Below are positions 26,567-35,658 of a DNA stretch of 64,000 bases, one piece after another. The first letter of the stretch is position 1; every line of letters starts with the position of its first letter. The notes beneath the pieces were generated by a model. It saw only the letters and a program-made list of their open reading frames with translations, did not search any database and was not told where the DNA came from. The DNA lies in assembly GCA_964514215.1 (NCBI GenBank), contig CAZEPW010000006.1:1-64000 (forward strand), given 5' to 3'. This DNA is from CAYQUC01 sp964514215. Lineage in GTDB: Bacteria > Pseudomonadota > Gammaproteobacteria > UBA6429 > Thiohalophilaceae. Made by a program: the position numbers and the translations under genes.

Positions 26567-27649
26567 CTATCGAAGTTTTAACGTTGCTAATCCAAATAAA
26601 ACCAAAACAATTGTAATTATCCAAAACCGAACAATCACGCGCGGTTCGGGCCAACCCTTTAACTCAAAATGATGATGTAATGGCGCCATTCTAAACACTC
26701 GTTTACCCGTTAATTTAAACGATAAAACTTGTACAATAACTGAAACCGTTTCAATCACAAACACACCACCCATAATCATTAAAACAAATTCTTGACGAAC
26801 AATAACAGCGATAATACCCAGCGATGCGCCTAAAGCTAACGCGCCAACATCCCCCATAAAAACTTGTGCTGGATAAGTGTTGAACCATAAAAAACCAAGC
26901 CCTGCGCCAACAATTGCGCCACAAAAAACCACTAATTCACCAGCACCGGGAATGTAGGGAATCGATAGATAGTCTGAAAATACAGAATGTCCTGTTAAAT
27001 AAGCAAAAACACCTAAAGCGCCAGAGACCATCACTGTTGGCAATATCGCTAAACCATCTAAGCCATCGGTAAAATTAACAGCATTACTTGAACCAACCAC
27101 CACAATATAAGTAAACAAGATATAAAATATCCCAAGTGATAATGAGAAATTTTTAACCATAGGTAAAATGTAATTAGTTTCAACCGGTGTAACAGCCGTA
27201 AAATAAAGATAAGATGCAGCACTAAAGCCAATAACAGATTGCCAAAAATATTTTGATTTAGCTGATAATCCTTTCGGATTATTTTCAATTAATTTTTTGT
27301 AATCATCGATAAACCCAACTAAACCAAAAAGCAACATAACAGCCAACGCTAACCATGAATAACGATTCGACAAATCTACCCATAATAACGTGCTAACAGT
27401 TATAGCGATTAGTATCAGCGTGCCACCCATTGTTGGTGTTCCCGCTTTATCTAAGTGTGTAACAGGACCATCATCTCGAATTGGTTGTCCTATTTTCATA
27501 ATGCTTAACTTACGAATCATGTATGGACCAATCATTAAAGAGATAACCAATGCTGTTAATGCTCCCAATATTGCGCGCAGTGTAAGATATCCAAACACAT
27601 TAAAACCTGAATGAATGTCTTGAAGATATTGAGTTAAGCTCAGCAGCAT
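26567..27649 (-). CDS. mraY: Phospho-N-acetylmuramoyl-pentapeptide transferase MraY
   Basis: The 360-residue membrane enzyme makes lipid I on undecaprenyl phosphate. About ten membrane segments are seen. Catalytic and metal-binding blocks are GLVGFIDDYKK (double Asp), NFTDGLDGLA and MGDVGALALG, and MAPLHHHFELKGWPE is the HHH motif near the C-terminus. It lies between murF and murD with gaps of zero and three bases. Confidence 0.98.
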   Translation of the reverse strand: MLLSLTQYLQDIHSGFNVFGYLTLRAILGALTALVISLMIGPYMIRKLSIMKIGQPIRDDGPVTHLDKAGTPTMGGTLILIAITVSTLLWVDLSNRYSWLALAVMLLFGLVGFIDDYKKLIENNPKGLSAKSKYFWQSVIGFSAASYLYFTAVTPVETNYILPMVKNFSLSLGIFYILFTYIVVVGSSNAVNFTDGLDGLAILPTVMVSGALGVFAYLTGHSVFSDYLSIPYIPGAGELVVFCGAIVGAGLGFLWFNTYPAQVFMGDVGALALGASLGIIAVIVRQEFVLMIMGGVFVIETVSVIVQVLSFKLTGKRVFRMAPLHHHFELKGWPEPRVIVRFWIITIVLVLFGLATLKLR

Positions 27650-29020
27650 TTATTTATTACCCTTATTTTTTACTAATTTATTAACCAATTTTTCCATATG
27701 CATTGAACGTGAGCCCTTTATTAATAAAGTGCTATTACAATCAAGTTCATCGCGAATACTTGTTGACATAGAATCAAACTCTGTAAAATTGATTGCATTT
27801 TTACCAAATTTTTTGGAAGCCTCGTTGGCTAATTCACCTATCGTAAACAATTTATCAATACCCGCTTTTTTTAATAGCTCTCCAGACTGACCGTGAAGCG
27901 CAACAGCATTATTACCTAACTCCCCCATATCACCCAAGGCACAAAAATGCTTACCAGGAAAGCCTTTTAATACACTGATCGCTGCTTTTAATGATGTTGG
28001 GTTTGCATTATAGGTGTCATCAATTATGCGACAACCATAAACCCCATTTTTTATTTCCAATCGACCCGCTATAGTATTTACTTTTTCAAGCCCTTTAGCG
28101 ATTGAATACAAAGGTATATCACAGGCAATTGCTGCAGCAGTTGCTGCTAAAGCATTGTCGATATTATGCAAACCTAATAATTGTAACTTTACATCAAACC
28201 CACCTAAAGGCGTTTGTATATGGATTTCGTTATTCGGCGATATTTTGTTAACCAAAGCAAATACATCAGCGTTTTCATTATTCACACCAAATGAAATATT
28301 TTTTACAGCGCATTTTTGTTTCCAAAAAGGATAATAATGATCATTGGCATTTAAAACGGCCACACCCGTTTTTGATAACCCCGAAAAAATTTCAGATTTA
28401 GCTTGTGCGATATTATCAATTGAACCAAATTCCCCTAAGTGAGCTTCAGCAACGTTTGTTATAACGGCGACATCCGGCACAGTAATATTAGATAAAAACG
28501 CTATTTCACCAACATGATTTGCACCCATCTCAACAACGGCATGCTTATATTCACTGGTTAATTGCAATAAAGTTAACGGCACTCCAATGTCATTATTTAA
28601 ATTACCCAATGTAGCCAAAACATTTCCTTGTTGGGAAAATATTGAGCTAATCATTTCTTTCACCGTTGTTTTGCCATTACTACCGGTGATTGCCACCAAA
28701 GGATAGCTAAACTCTTTTCTCCAATGATAAGCAATATCCGCTAATGCTTGACGCGAGTCATCAACCGTTAATGTCGGGATTTCCAACTTGAGATTCTTCT
28801 CTGTCACCGCAGCTAATGCGCCTTTTGATATCGCGCTATCGATGAAATCATGGCCGTTAAAATTAGCACCCGTTATAGCAACATACAAATCACCTGGATT
28901 GGTAGTGCGAGAGTCGATACTCACACCTTGTAGACACATCTCATTTTCAACTGAATTGCTGTTAATACTAGCCGCAATTTCAGAAAGTCTCATATCAAAT
29001 TTTGTATGATTTCCTATCAT
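27650..29020 (-). CDS. murF: UDP-MurNAc-tripeptide--D-Ala-D-Ala ligase MurF
   Basis: The 456-residue ligase adds D-Ala-D-Ala, completing the pentapeptide. The ATP loop GSNGKTTVKEM is near residue 113. EMGANHVGEI, DDTYNANPTS and LGDMGELG are characteristic blocks. The ATG overlaps the murE stop by four bases (ATGA). A later in-frame ATG (residue 10) matches the common MurF N-terminus MRLSEIA, so the true start could be at 28993. Confidence 0.96.
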   Translation of the reverse strand: MIGNHTKFDMRLSEIAASINSNSVENEMCLQGVSIDSRTTNPGDLYVAITGANFNGHDFIDSAISKGALAAVTEKNLKLEIPTLTVDDSRQALADIAYHWRKEFSYPLVAITGSNGKTTVKEMISSIFSQQGNVLATLGNLNNDIGVPLTLLQLTSEYKHAVVEMGANHVGEIAFLSNITVPDVAVITNVAEAHLGEFGSIDNIAQAKSEIFSGLSKTGVAVLNANDHYYPFWKQKCAVKNISFGVNNENADVFALVNKISPNNEIHIQTPLGGFDVKLQLLGLHNIDNALAATAAAIACDIPLYSIAKGLEKVNTIAGRLEIKNGVYGCRIIDDTYNANPTSLKAAISVLKGFPGKHFCALGDMGELGNNAVALHGQSGELLKKAGIDKLFTIGELANEASKKFGKNAINFTEFDSMSTSIRDELDCNSTLLIKGSRSMHMEKLVNKLVKNKGNK

Positions 29021-30573
29021 TTTATACTCACACTATTTAACGCATCTAAAGACGTTTTAACATCATCAAAGTGATATTTAATGTTATCAATTATCTGGTA
29101 ATGTTCGTGTCCCTTGCCTGCAATTAGTATCACATCGGATTTATTCGCTTTTTTAATTGTCGATTGAATCGCTTCTTTTCTATCTAACACTATCTCGGTA
29201 GTAGCTGTATTCTCAATACCATTAACGATATCCAGTGCAATTGCTTTTGGTTCTTCTGTTCTGGGGTTATCATTTGTGACAATAACATTATCTGCAATCG
29301 AAGCTGCTATTTGCCCCATAATGGCACGCTTGGGTTTATCTCGATCACCGCCACAACCAAATATGCACCATAAATTACCACTGCAATGTAATTGTAATGT
29401 TTCTAAAACATTACTTAGTGCATCCGGGGTATGAGCATAATCAACAACAACTAATGGCAAACCATTATGTCCACCAAGGCACTGCATTCGTCCTTTTACG
29501 GCCTGAACATTTGGCAGCAGTTTTGAAATATCCATGAGAGATAAACCTTGGCTAATCAACACGCCACAGACTGCGAGCAAATTACTAATATTAAATTTAC
29601 CGAGTAATGGAACATCAACCTCAATACTCTCGGTATTCGTTTTAAACATCACCACTGTAGAATTTAATTTAAATTCGATAATTTCAGCAATCAAAGTCGC
29701 TTTTTTATTATCGATGCCATAAGTTATAACGTTTACATCCTCTGCCAGCACATCTAAGATCTGCTTACTAAATCCATCATCAAGATTAATCACCGCATGT
29801 TGTAATGAGCTCAATTGAAATAACGCTAATTTTGCTTCACCATATTTTTCAAAGGTTTGATGATAATCTAAATGGTCATGAGTTAGATTAGTAAACACCG
29901 CGCAATTAATATCTACGCCATCTATTCGATGTTGAGTTAAAGCATGAGAAGAGACTTCCATCACCACATGCTTAACACCGCTACCATACATCTCAGAAAA
30001 TATTTTTTGATTCTCTACTACACCCTTTGTAGTGTTACTTGGAGTATTATTGCTTGATTCTTGTAGTGCATTAATTTCGCCATAACCAATAGTTCCTATA
30101 AAACCACTTTTTTGTTTTTGACTAAGGATATTCGCTAAAATAACAGCACTTGATGTTTTACCATTAGTACCGGTAATACCAGTGACTTGAAGTTGTTTTG
30201 ATGGATCTTTATAAAAAGCAACTGCCAATTTACTAGTTTCTTTATTTTCAAACGGCATTATTATTTCAGGGATTGATTTGTTAATCGCAGTCGCTATCCA
30301 TTTTATTTCAGAAATTGAATTGGCTAGCGATGATTGACGCAATATCGCAACAGCACCATTTTTAATTGCATCAGAAATAAAACGTTCGCCATGAACATCG
30401 TGTCCTGCTCTAGCAATAAATAATGCACCATTAACCACATTCCGGCTATCATCCGAAATATCTGAAATTTCAATATTTTTGATCTCATCAAAATTAAATG
30501 CATTATCAATCAATGTTAATAAATCAATTAATTTTTGATTAGTAGAAGTTGAATCAGACGAAAACACCATCAT
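29017..30573 (-). CDS. murE: UDP-MurNAc-L-Ala-D-Glu--meso-diaminopimelate ligase MurE
   Basis: The 518-residue ligase adds the third amino acid. The ATP loop is GTNGKTSSAVI, and TNDNPRTEEP contains the DNPR motif that selects meso-diaminopimelate over lysine. Also seen are EVSSHALTQHR and VVDYAHTPDALSN. GGAG lies eight bases before the ATG, which overlaps the ftsI stop by four bases. The family is normally slightly under 500 residues, so this copy is a little long. Confidence 0.97.
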   Translation of the reverse strand: MMVFSSDSTSTNQKLIDLLTLIDNAFNFDEIKNIEISDISDDSRNVVNGALFIARAGHDVHGERFISDAIKNGAVAILRQSSLANSISEIKWIATAINKSIPEIIMPFENKETSKLAVAFYKDPSKQLQVTGITGTNGKTSSAVILANILSQKQKSGFIGTIGYGEINALQESSNNTPSNTTKGVVENQKIFSEMYGSGVKHVVMEVSSHALTQHRIDGVDINCAVFTNLTHDHLDYHQTFEKYGEAKLALFQLSSLQHAVINLDDGFSKQILDVLAEDVNVITYGIDNKKATLIAEIIEFKLNSTVVMFKTNTESIEVDVPLLGKFNISNLLAVCGVLISQGLSLMDISKLLPNVQAVKGRMQCLGGHNGLPLVVVDYAHTPDALSNVLETLQLHCSGNLWCIFGCGGDRDKPKRAIMGQIAASIADNVIVTNDNPRTEEPKAIALDIVNGIENTATTEIVLDRKEAIQSTIKKANKSDVILIAGKGHEHYQIIDNIKYHFDDVKTSLDALNSVSIK

Positions 30574-32291
30574 TTTCTTTCTCCTAATTTTGCAAATTTA
30601 AGATTTTTCTCAGGAATATTATCCAGAGGGACATTTAAAATTCGCAATGCACCAGACATTACCCTTGAAAATACCGGAGCTGCAACTTTGCCACCATAAT
30701 AATCCTCGCCACCGGGTTCATTTATTACCACAGCCATCACTAACTTAGGATTACTCGCGGGTGCCAAACCAACAAATGATGCAACATAATTGTCTTCGCT
30801 ATAGCCACCAACACTTGCTTTTTTAACAGTACCGGTTTTACCCGCCACCCGATAACCAACCACACTAGCATTTGTTCCTGTACCTTCTTTAGATACCACC
30901 GTCTCGAGCATTTTAATTATTTGCGACACCGTTTTTTTATTAAAAAGTTTTTGTTTCTGTATAACATCGGAATCCTTTCGCTTTAAGAAAGTCACCGGAG
31001 GTAATTCACCATTTGTAGAAAATGCAGTATACGAGTGTGCTAATTGCAGTGCCGTGACCGATAAGCCATATCCAAAAGACAAAGTGGCATTATCTATTTT
31101 TTTCCATTGAGAATAATGGTTAAGCAAACCGGTTGATTCCCCCGGGAAACCACTTTCGCTATTATTACCAAACCCAACTTTAGAAAATACACTCCATAAT
31201 TTTTCTGGTTTAGTGGCAAGGGCAAGCTTTGATGCGCCAATATTACTGGATTTAGTAATAATGGTTGATACTTTAATTCGGCCATAATTGCGTGCATCAC
31301 GCACAGTGCTACCCGCAACCATAAAATATCCTGGAGAGGTATCCACTATTGTATTAGGTGAAAAACGTCCACTTTCTATCGCAGCTGCGATTGTAAATGC
31401 CTTTACTGTTGATCCTGGTTCAAAAACATCCGTTATGGATCGATTCCGATATCGCCCACCTTTATTTTTATATTTCTTGTTAGGATTAAACGATGGCTGG
31501 TTTACCATTGCCAAAATTTCACCAGAATTAATATCTAAAATAACAACCGAACCTGATTTTGCTTTGTGTTGAAAAACCGCACGTTTTAATTCACGATAAG
31601 CTAAATATTGTAATCGCCCATCAATACTCAACTCAATATCGTTACCTGGTTCAGGCGCTTTAATTTGTTCAATATCTTTAATAACATGACCTAAACGATC
31701 TTTAATAACCCGCTTTTTACCCGGAGTACCTTTTAACCACTCATCATAAGCCAGCTCAATTCCTTCCTGTCCTTGATCATCAATATTCGTAAAGCCAAGC
31801 ACATGTGATGCAACCTCTGACATCGGATAATAACGTCGATATTCACGTTGCAATGATAATCCCGGAATATGCAACGCAGTCACTTTTCGACTTAATTCGG
31901 GACTTATTCTGCGTTTAAGATAAATAAACTCTTTATGAAGTCGGCTGGTAACCAGTTTTTCTAATTTTTCGTTTTTAATATTCAATAATTTAGCTAATTC
32001 ATTCCATTTAGAACGATTGGCATTAAACACCCTTGGATGCACCCAAACAGAATCCACTGGAGTGCTAACAGCAATAGGCTCGCCATTTCTATCTTTAATC
32101 ATGCCCCGATGCGCCGATATGGGTAATACCCTTAAATGACGCGCATTAGCCTGTTTTTGCAAAAAATCTTTATTTACAAATTGTAGATCAATAATACGCC
32201 ACAATAAGGTAACGACGGTAAGCGCAATTACGATATATACCACGGATAATCGCGTTACTGAAGAAATTTGATGTTTACTTTGTTTTTTCAT
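30570..32291 (-). CDS. ftsI: Septal peptidoglycan transpeptidase FtsI (PBP3)
   Basis: The 573-residue class B penicillin-binding protein has one N-terminal membrane segment (about 15-33). A pedestal domain with HRGMIKDRNGEPIAVSTPV precedes the transpeptidase domain. Catalytic motifs are S294-T-V-K297 (in EPGSTVKAF), S348-S-N350 and K485-T-G487. FtsI cross-links septal peptidoglycan together with FtsW. It overlaps ftsL by 17 bases. Confidence 0.98.
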   Translation of the reverse strand: MKKQSKHQISSVTRLSVVYIVIALTVVTLLWRIIDLQFVNKDFLQKQANARHLRVLPISAHRGMIKDRNGEPIAVSTPVDSVWVHPRVFNANRSKWNELAKLLNIKNEKLEKLVTSRLHKEFIYLKRRISPELSRKVTALHIPGLSLQREYRRYYPMSEVASHVLGFTNIDDQGQEGIELAYDEWLKGTPGKKRVIKDRLGHVIKDIEQIKAPEPGNDIELSIDGRLQYLAYRELKRAVFQHKAKSGSVVILDINSGEILAMVNQPSFNPNKKYKNKGGRYRNRSITDVFEPGSTVKAFTIAAAIESGRFSPNTIVDTSPGYFMVAGSTVRDARNYGRIKVSTIITKSSNIGASKLALATKPEKLWSVFSKVGFGNNSESGFPGESTGLLNHYSQWKKIDNATLSFGYGLSVTALQLAHSYTAFSTNGELPPVTFLKRKDSDVIQKQKLFNKKTVSQIIKMLETVVSKEGTGTNASVVGYRVAGKTGTVKKASVGGYSEDNYVASFVGLAPASNPKLVMAVVINEPGGEDYYGGKVAAPVFSRVMSGALRILNVPLDNIPEKNLKFAKLGERK

Positions 32292-32556
32292 TTGTCGTTA
32301 TAAAAATCACATCCTGATAATCAGGTACACTCATTCCAATTGTTTTACGAGCTATTCGCTCAATTCGTCCATGTGTTGCCCAAGTGCTTTGCTCAAGTTG
32401 CAATTGCCCCCATTCAACATTCATTTTATCTCTACTTGCTTGTAACTCATTTAACTCTGAAAAAATTTTTCTACTATAGTGTTTGGTATAAATAACTGAT
32501 ATTGATGAAACAAAAATTATTGATGTAAGAAAACCAACAATAAATACATTTTTCAT
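32275..32556 (-). CDS. ftsL: Cell division protein FtsL
   Basis: The 93-residue protein has a short cytoplasmic end and a membrane segment (about 3-23). A periplasmic coiled coil follows, with LNELQASRDKMNVEWGQLQLEQSTW. The motif near the end, RIARKTIGMSVPDYQDVIFI, matches the conserved FtsL C-terminus. It joins FtsB and FtsQ in the divisome. Position between rsmH and ftsI supports the call. Confidence 0.92.
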   Translation of the reverse strand: MKNVFIVGFLTSIIFVSSISVIYTKHYSRKIFSELNELQASRDKMNVEWGQLQLEQSTWATHGRIERIARKTIGMSVPDYQDVIFITTNEKTK

Positions 32557-33488
32557 AACTTCTCCGCTACTCGCATGACCGCACTACGAGAACGAATATT
32601 CTTCTCCAATTCTGATTCACTGGCTTTTATTGCTTTACCGATAATTTTCACGCTTGGATTCAATTGGCTGGTAGTCACCGGTAATCCTTTTGGAAAATCA
32701 TCACCTTTTGCTTGTTTTTTAAAAAACCGTTTAACAATTCGATCTTCTAATGAATGAAAACTAATGATAACTAAACGCCCCTTTGGCGCTAAAATGTCCA
32801 ATATACTGTCTAAAATCAACTCCAAATCACCGAGTTCATTATTAATAAAAATTCGAATGGCTTGAAAACTTCGTGTTGCAGGATCTTTACCCTTTTCCCA
32901 TTTAGGGTTAGCGTCAGCGACAATTTTTGATAATCGAGAAGTCGTCGTTATCGCTAATTTTTCACGTTCAGCTACAATTGCCCGTGCAATTCGTTTTGCA
33001 AACCGCTCTTCACCAAAATCTTTTAATACTTTTGCAATTTCTTGTTCCGAGGCTTTTTCTAACCATTGAGCAGCACTAAGACCCGTTGTGGTATCCATTC
33101 TCATGTCTAACAGACCATCAGACTTAAAACTAAAACCGCGTTCTGCGTTATCGATTTGCGGTGATGAGACACCTAGATCAAGTAACACACCATCGACTTT
33201 CCCAATCCAATCAAGCTCATTCACAAATGATTTTAAAAGCTTAAACGATCCGTGTTGAATTGTTATTCGGGCATCATTTTTGAATAAATTCTCAGCATAA
33301 TTAATTGCTTCAAGATCTTTATCTACTGCTAATAATTTACCTTGAGGACTCAAGCCCGCTAAAATCGCAGTAGCATGACCACCTCGACCAAAAGTACCAT
33401 CAATATAATATCCATCTTGTTGAATATTTAATGCGCGCATACTTTCTTCCAATAAAACTGAGTAGTGTTGATTAATTTCTTGTTTCAT
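32553..33488 (-). CDS. rsmH: 16S rRNA (cytosine1402-N4)-methyltransferase RsmH
   Basis: The 311-residue SAM-dependent enzyme methylates C1402 in the decoding centre. HYSVLLEES and YIDGTFGRGGHATAIL form the SAM site. LDLGVSSPQID, RGFSFKSDGLLDMRMD and ISFHSLEDRIVKRF are conserved blocks. Formerly MraW. It starts three bases after mraZ and overlaps ftsL by four bases. Confidence 0.98.
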   Translation of the reverse strand: MKQEINQHYSVLLEESMRALNIQQDGYYIDGTFGRGGHATAILAGLSPQGKLLAVDKDLEAINYAENLFKNDARITIQHGSFKLLKSFVNELDWIGKVDGVLLDLGVSSPQIDNAERGFSFKSDGLLDMRMDTTTGLSAAQWLEKASEQEIAKVLKDFGEERFAKRIARAIVAEREKLAITTTSRLSKIVADANPKWEKGKDPATRSFQAIRIFINNELGDLELILDSILDILAPKGRLVIISFHSLEDRIVKRFFKKQAKGDDFPKGLPVTTSQLNPSVKIIGKAIKASESELEKNIRSRSAVMRVAEKL

Positions 33489-33491
33489 TAC

Positions 33492-33947
33492 TTATAGCGA
33501 TAACGTTTCCAATTCATCAGGTAAATCCAAATCATCATCATCGGATTCTTGTAACCATTCATCACGTTTAGAATTCCACGTATCTTCATCCCAAATTTCA
33601 AATTTGTTACCTTGACCAATTAGAACGATTCGTTTTTCTAAATCAGCAAATTCACGTAATGGTGACGGTAGTAACAATCGGCCATTATTATCGAGATCAC
33701 AATCCGTCGCATGACCTATGAGCAGTCGTTGCATGCGTCGAGCTTGTTTATTAAGGCTAGGTAAACGGACTAATTTTCGTTCAATTTCTTCCCATTCGGG
33801 TAATGGGTAGAGCAGTAGGCAGTGATCGCGATCAACGGTCACGATCAACTTGCCATCAGATTGCTCTGATAGTTTATCGCGATACCGGCTAGGCATAGCC
33901 ATACGGCCTTTTGCATCTAAATTAAGTGTGTTAACACCACGAAACAC
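33492..33947 (-). CDS. mraZ: Transcriptional regulator MraZ
   Basis: The 151-residue protein consists of two SpoVT-AbrB-like half domains. Their signatures are LDAKGRMAMPSRYRD near residue 10 and LDNNGRLLLPSPLREF near residue 83. MraZ represses its own operon by binding TGGG repeats upstream. The start is GTG, with GGGG about nine bases before it. It is the first gene of the dcw cluster, and its target boxes are present at 33989-34013. Confidence 0.97.
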   Translation of the reverse strand: MFRGVNTLNLDAKGRMAMPSRYRDKLSEQSDGKLIVTVDRDHCLLLYPLPEWEEIERKLVRLPSLNKQARRMQRLLIGHATDCDLDNNGRLLLPSPLREFADLEKRIVLIGQGNKFEIWDEDTWNSKRDEWLQESDDDDLDLPDELETLSL

Positions 33948-33988
33948 TTGAAGTACCCCAAACTATAGGTGCTCAGAATCAATAATTG

Positions 33989-34013
33989 ATCCATTAAGCC
34001 CCACATTTTCCCA
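33989..34013 (-). promoter_or_regulatory. MraZ-binding boxes (three TGGG-type repeats)
   Basis: On the minus strand TGGGA (34013-34009), TGGGG (34003-33999) and TGGAT (33993-33989) recur every 10 bases, separated by exactly five. This is the spacing known for MraZ boxes in Escherichia coli, though the third box has A in place of the last G. They lie just downstream of the predicted -10, where binding would hinder initiation. Confidence 0.8.
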
Positions 34014-34022
34014 CATATGAAC

Positions 34023-34052
34023 ACTATAGGTACTATAACTGACTAGTGTCAA
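34023..34052 (-). promoter_or_regulatory. Promoter of the dcw cluster (Pmra)
   Basis: TTGACA (34052-34047) and TATAGT (34028-34023) are separated by 18 bases on the minus strand. This is a perfect -35 with a good -10, about 75 bases upstream of the mraZ GTG. ACTATAGGT occurs twice, at 34023-34031 and 33962-33970. The rest of the 321-base gap, 34053-34268, is AT-rich and shows no further feature. Confidence 0.75.
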
Positions 34053-34268
34053 GCAAATCCACCCACTAATATGTAAAATAAGCCTTACATCACAATAACT
34101 TAGCGGCGATTTTTTAAAGACTTAAAAAAAGTATAATTTTTAAAATTTGAGTTAAAACAAGAGGATAAAAGCGAAAGCTAAAGTGATTTTTTAGGTGTCA
34201 TGTATAAAAAACATACAATTTAACACAAAAAAAGATTATGACAATTATAATTTAATTATTATGTAAAA

Positions 34269-34619
34269 ATTGAGTCGGCCGGTAAGCCGGGTTCTGTCGT
34301 GGATAGTCATTCATCTAGGGCTTGTGTCACCACAAACCTCAAGCGACCTACCCGGGAACCGCGCGGGTCACGCGTAATCAATAAAGAAATGTTCCCCTAT
34401 TTGGTCTTGCTCCGAGTGGGGTTTGCCCTGCCATTGATGTTGCCACCAATGCGGTGCGCTCTTACCGCACCATTTCACCCTTACCAGTAAACTGGCGGTA
34501 TATTTTCTGTGGCACTTTCCGTAGATTCGCATCTCCCAGGCGTTACCTGGCACTTTACCCTATGGAGCCCGGACTTTCCTCCAGATTTTAACACCTGGCG
34601 ACTATCTAGCCGACTCAAC
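34269..34619 (-). ncRNA. rnpB: RNase P RNA, class A
   Basis: The minus strand reads as a complete bacterial class A M1-type RNA. The 5' strand GTTGAGTCGGC pairs with the 3' strand GCCGACTCAAT as helix P1. GGAGGAAAGTCCGGGCTCC is the universal core near the 5' end, and GTAAGGGTGAAA follows. GGTAAGAGCGCACCGC is next, then GGAGCAAGACCAAATAGG with the tRNA CCA-binding and core region. The 3' part is GATGAATGACT...CGACAGAACCCGGCTTA. P3 is a short hairpin (CCAG/CTGG). The RNA is about 351 bases and is followed by five T residues. Location between mraZ and rsmI is shared with other gammaproteobacteria. Confidence 0.97.
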
Positions 34620-34624
34620 TGACT

Positions 34625-34653
34625 ATGTTAAATCAAAAGTTGTTTCTCGCCAA
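34625..34653 (-). promoter_or_regulatory. Putative rnpB promoter
   Basis: TTGGCG (34653-34648) and TAACAT (34630-34625) are 17 bases apart on the minus strand, and the RNA 5' end lies six bases beyond the -10. Confidence 0.6.
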
Positions 34654-34715
34654 TATAATTTCTTAATGAAACTCACTATTGCGTAACAAAATGATGCTAA
34701 CCTTAGCGACATTAC

Positions 34716-35570
34716 TCATTCTAACGTATCTTTTAAATGTAAAGCTTGGGTATATAAGGCATTTTTAGGAGCCCCTGTTATTTTAGCGGTTAAACTAGCT
34801 GCTTTTTTAACACTAAGTTCAGACAGCAATAGGCTTAAAACATCAATATCAACAGCGCTAATTTCTTGAGTATTTTTAACCTTGTGCCCACTCACTAATA
34901 AAACAATCTCTCCTTTTTGCTGGTTTTCATCCGCTTTTACCCAATCACATAATCGCTGTATTTCATCGGTGTGAATGGTCTCAAAAGTCTTGGTTAATTC
35001 TCGCGCTAAACATACTTGACGTGTCGGAGCAAAAACTTGCAGCATATTTTCTAAACATGCCACAATTCGATGCGGTGATTCATAGAATATCGTGGTTGCC
35101 TCTAGCTCTATAACACTTTCCAATACCGCAATACGCGCTAATGATTTTGCAGGAAGAAAGCCGTAAAAGTTAAATTTAGCCGATGCCAAACCCGATACAC
35201 ATAATGCCGAAATAACGGCAGATGGACCCGGAATCGGTATCACTTTTATACCAGCAGCAATTGCTTGTTGTACTAAAATATAACCCGGATCGCTGATCAA
35301 AGGTGTGCCGGCATCTGAGATTAATGCCACTGAATTACCTTGATTGATGAATTCGAGCAGCTCTTTGTGTGCCTTTTGCTCATTATGTTCATGAAATGCG
35401 ATACATTTAGTTTTGATTCCATAGTGCGATAATAGCTTTCGACTATGGCGTGTGTCTTCAGCAGCAATCAGCTTAACAGTTGATAATATTTCGACAGCGC
35501 GATAAGTAATATCTGCTAAATTACCAATTGGCGTTGCCACGATATATAAATATTTATTCTCATTTGACAT
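34716..35570 (-). CDS. rsmI: 16S rRNA (cytidine1402-2'-O)-methyltransferase RsmI
   Basis: The 284-residue tetrapyrrole-methylase-fold enzyme methylates the ribose of C1402, the same nucleotide as RsmH. Blocks are VATPIGNLADIT, AEDTRHSRKLL, ISDAGTPLISDPGY, IPGPSAVISAL and IFYESPHRI. It is divergent from lpoA, the classic arrangement around yraL-yraM in Escherichia coli. Confidence 0.97.
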   Translation of the reverse strand: MSNENKYLYIVATPIGNLADITYRAVEILSTVKLIAAEDTRHSRKLLSHYGIKTKCIAFHEHNEQKAHKELLEFINQGNSVALISDAGTPLISDPGYILVQQAIAAGIKVIPIPGPSAVISALCVSGLASAKFNFYGFLPAKSLARIAVLESVIELEATTIFYESPHRIVACLENMLQVFAPTRQVCLARELTKTFETIHTDEIQRLCDWVKADENQQKGEIVLLVSGHKVKNTQEISAVDIDVLSLLLSELSVKKAASLTAKITGAPKNALYTQALHLKDTLE

Positions 35571-35658
35571 CGTATTACACCATAAGATTATATAAATAAT
35601 GTTAGCTTATTCGATATTTGTCTCACCCAACTCTGATTAAACACGTTATCATTATCCT

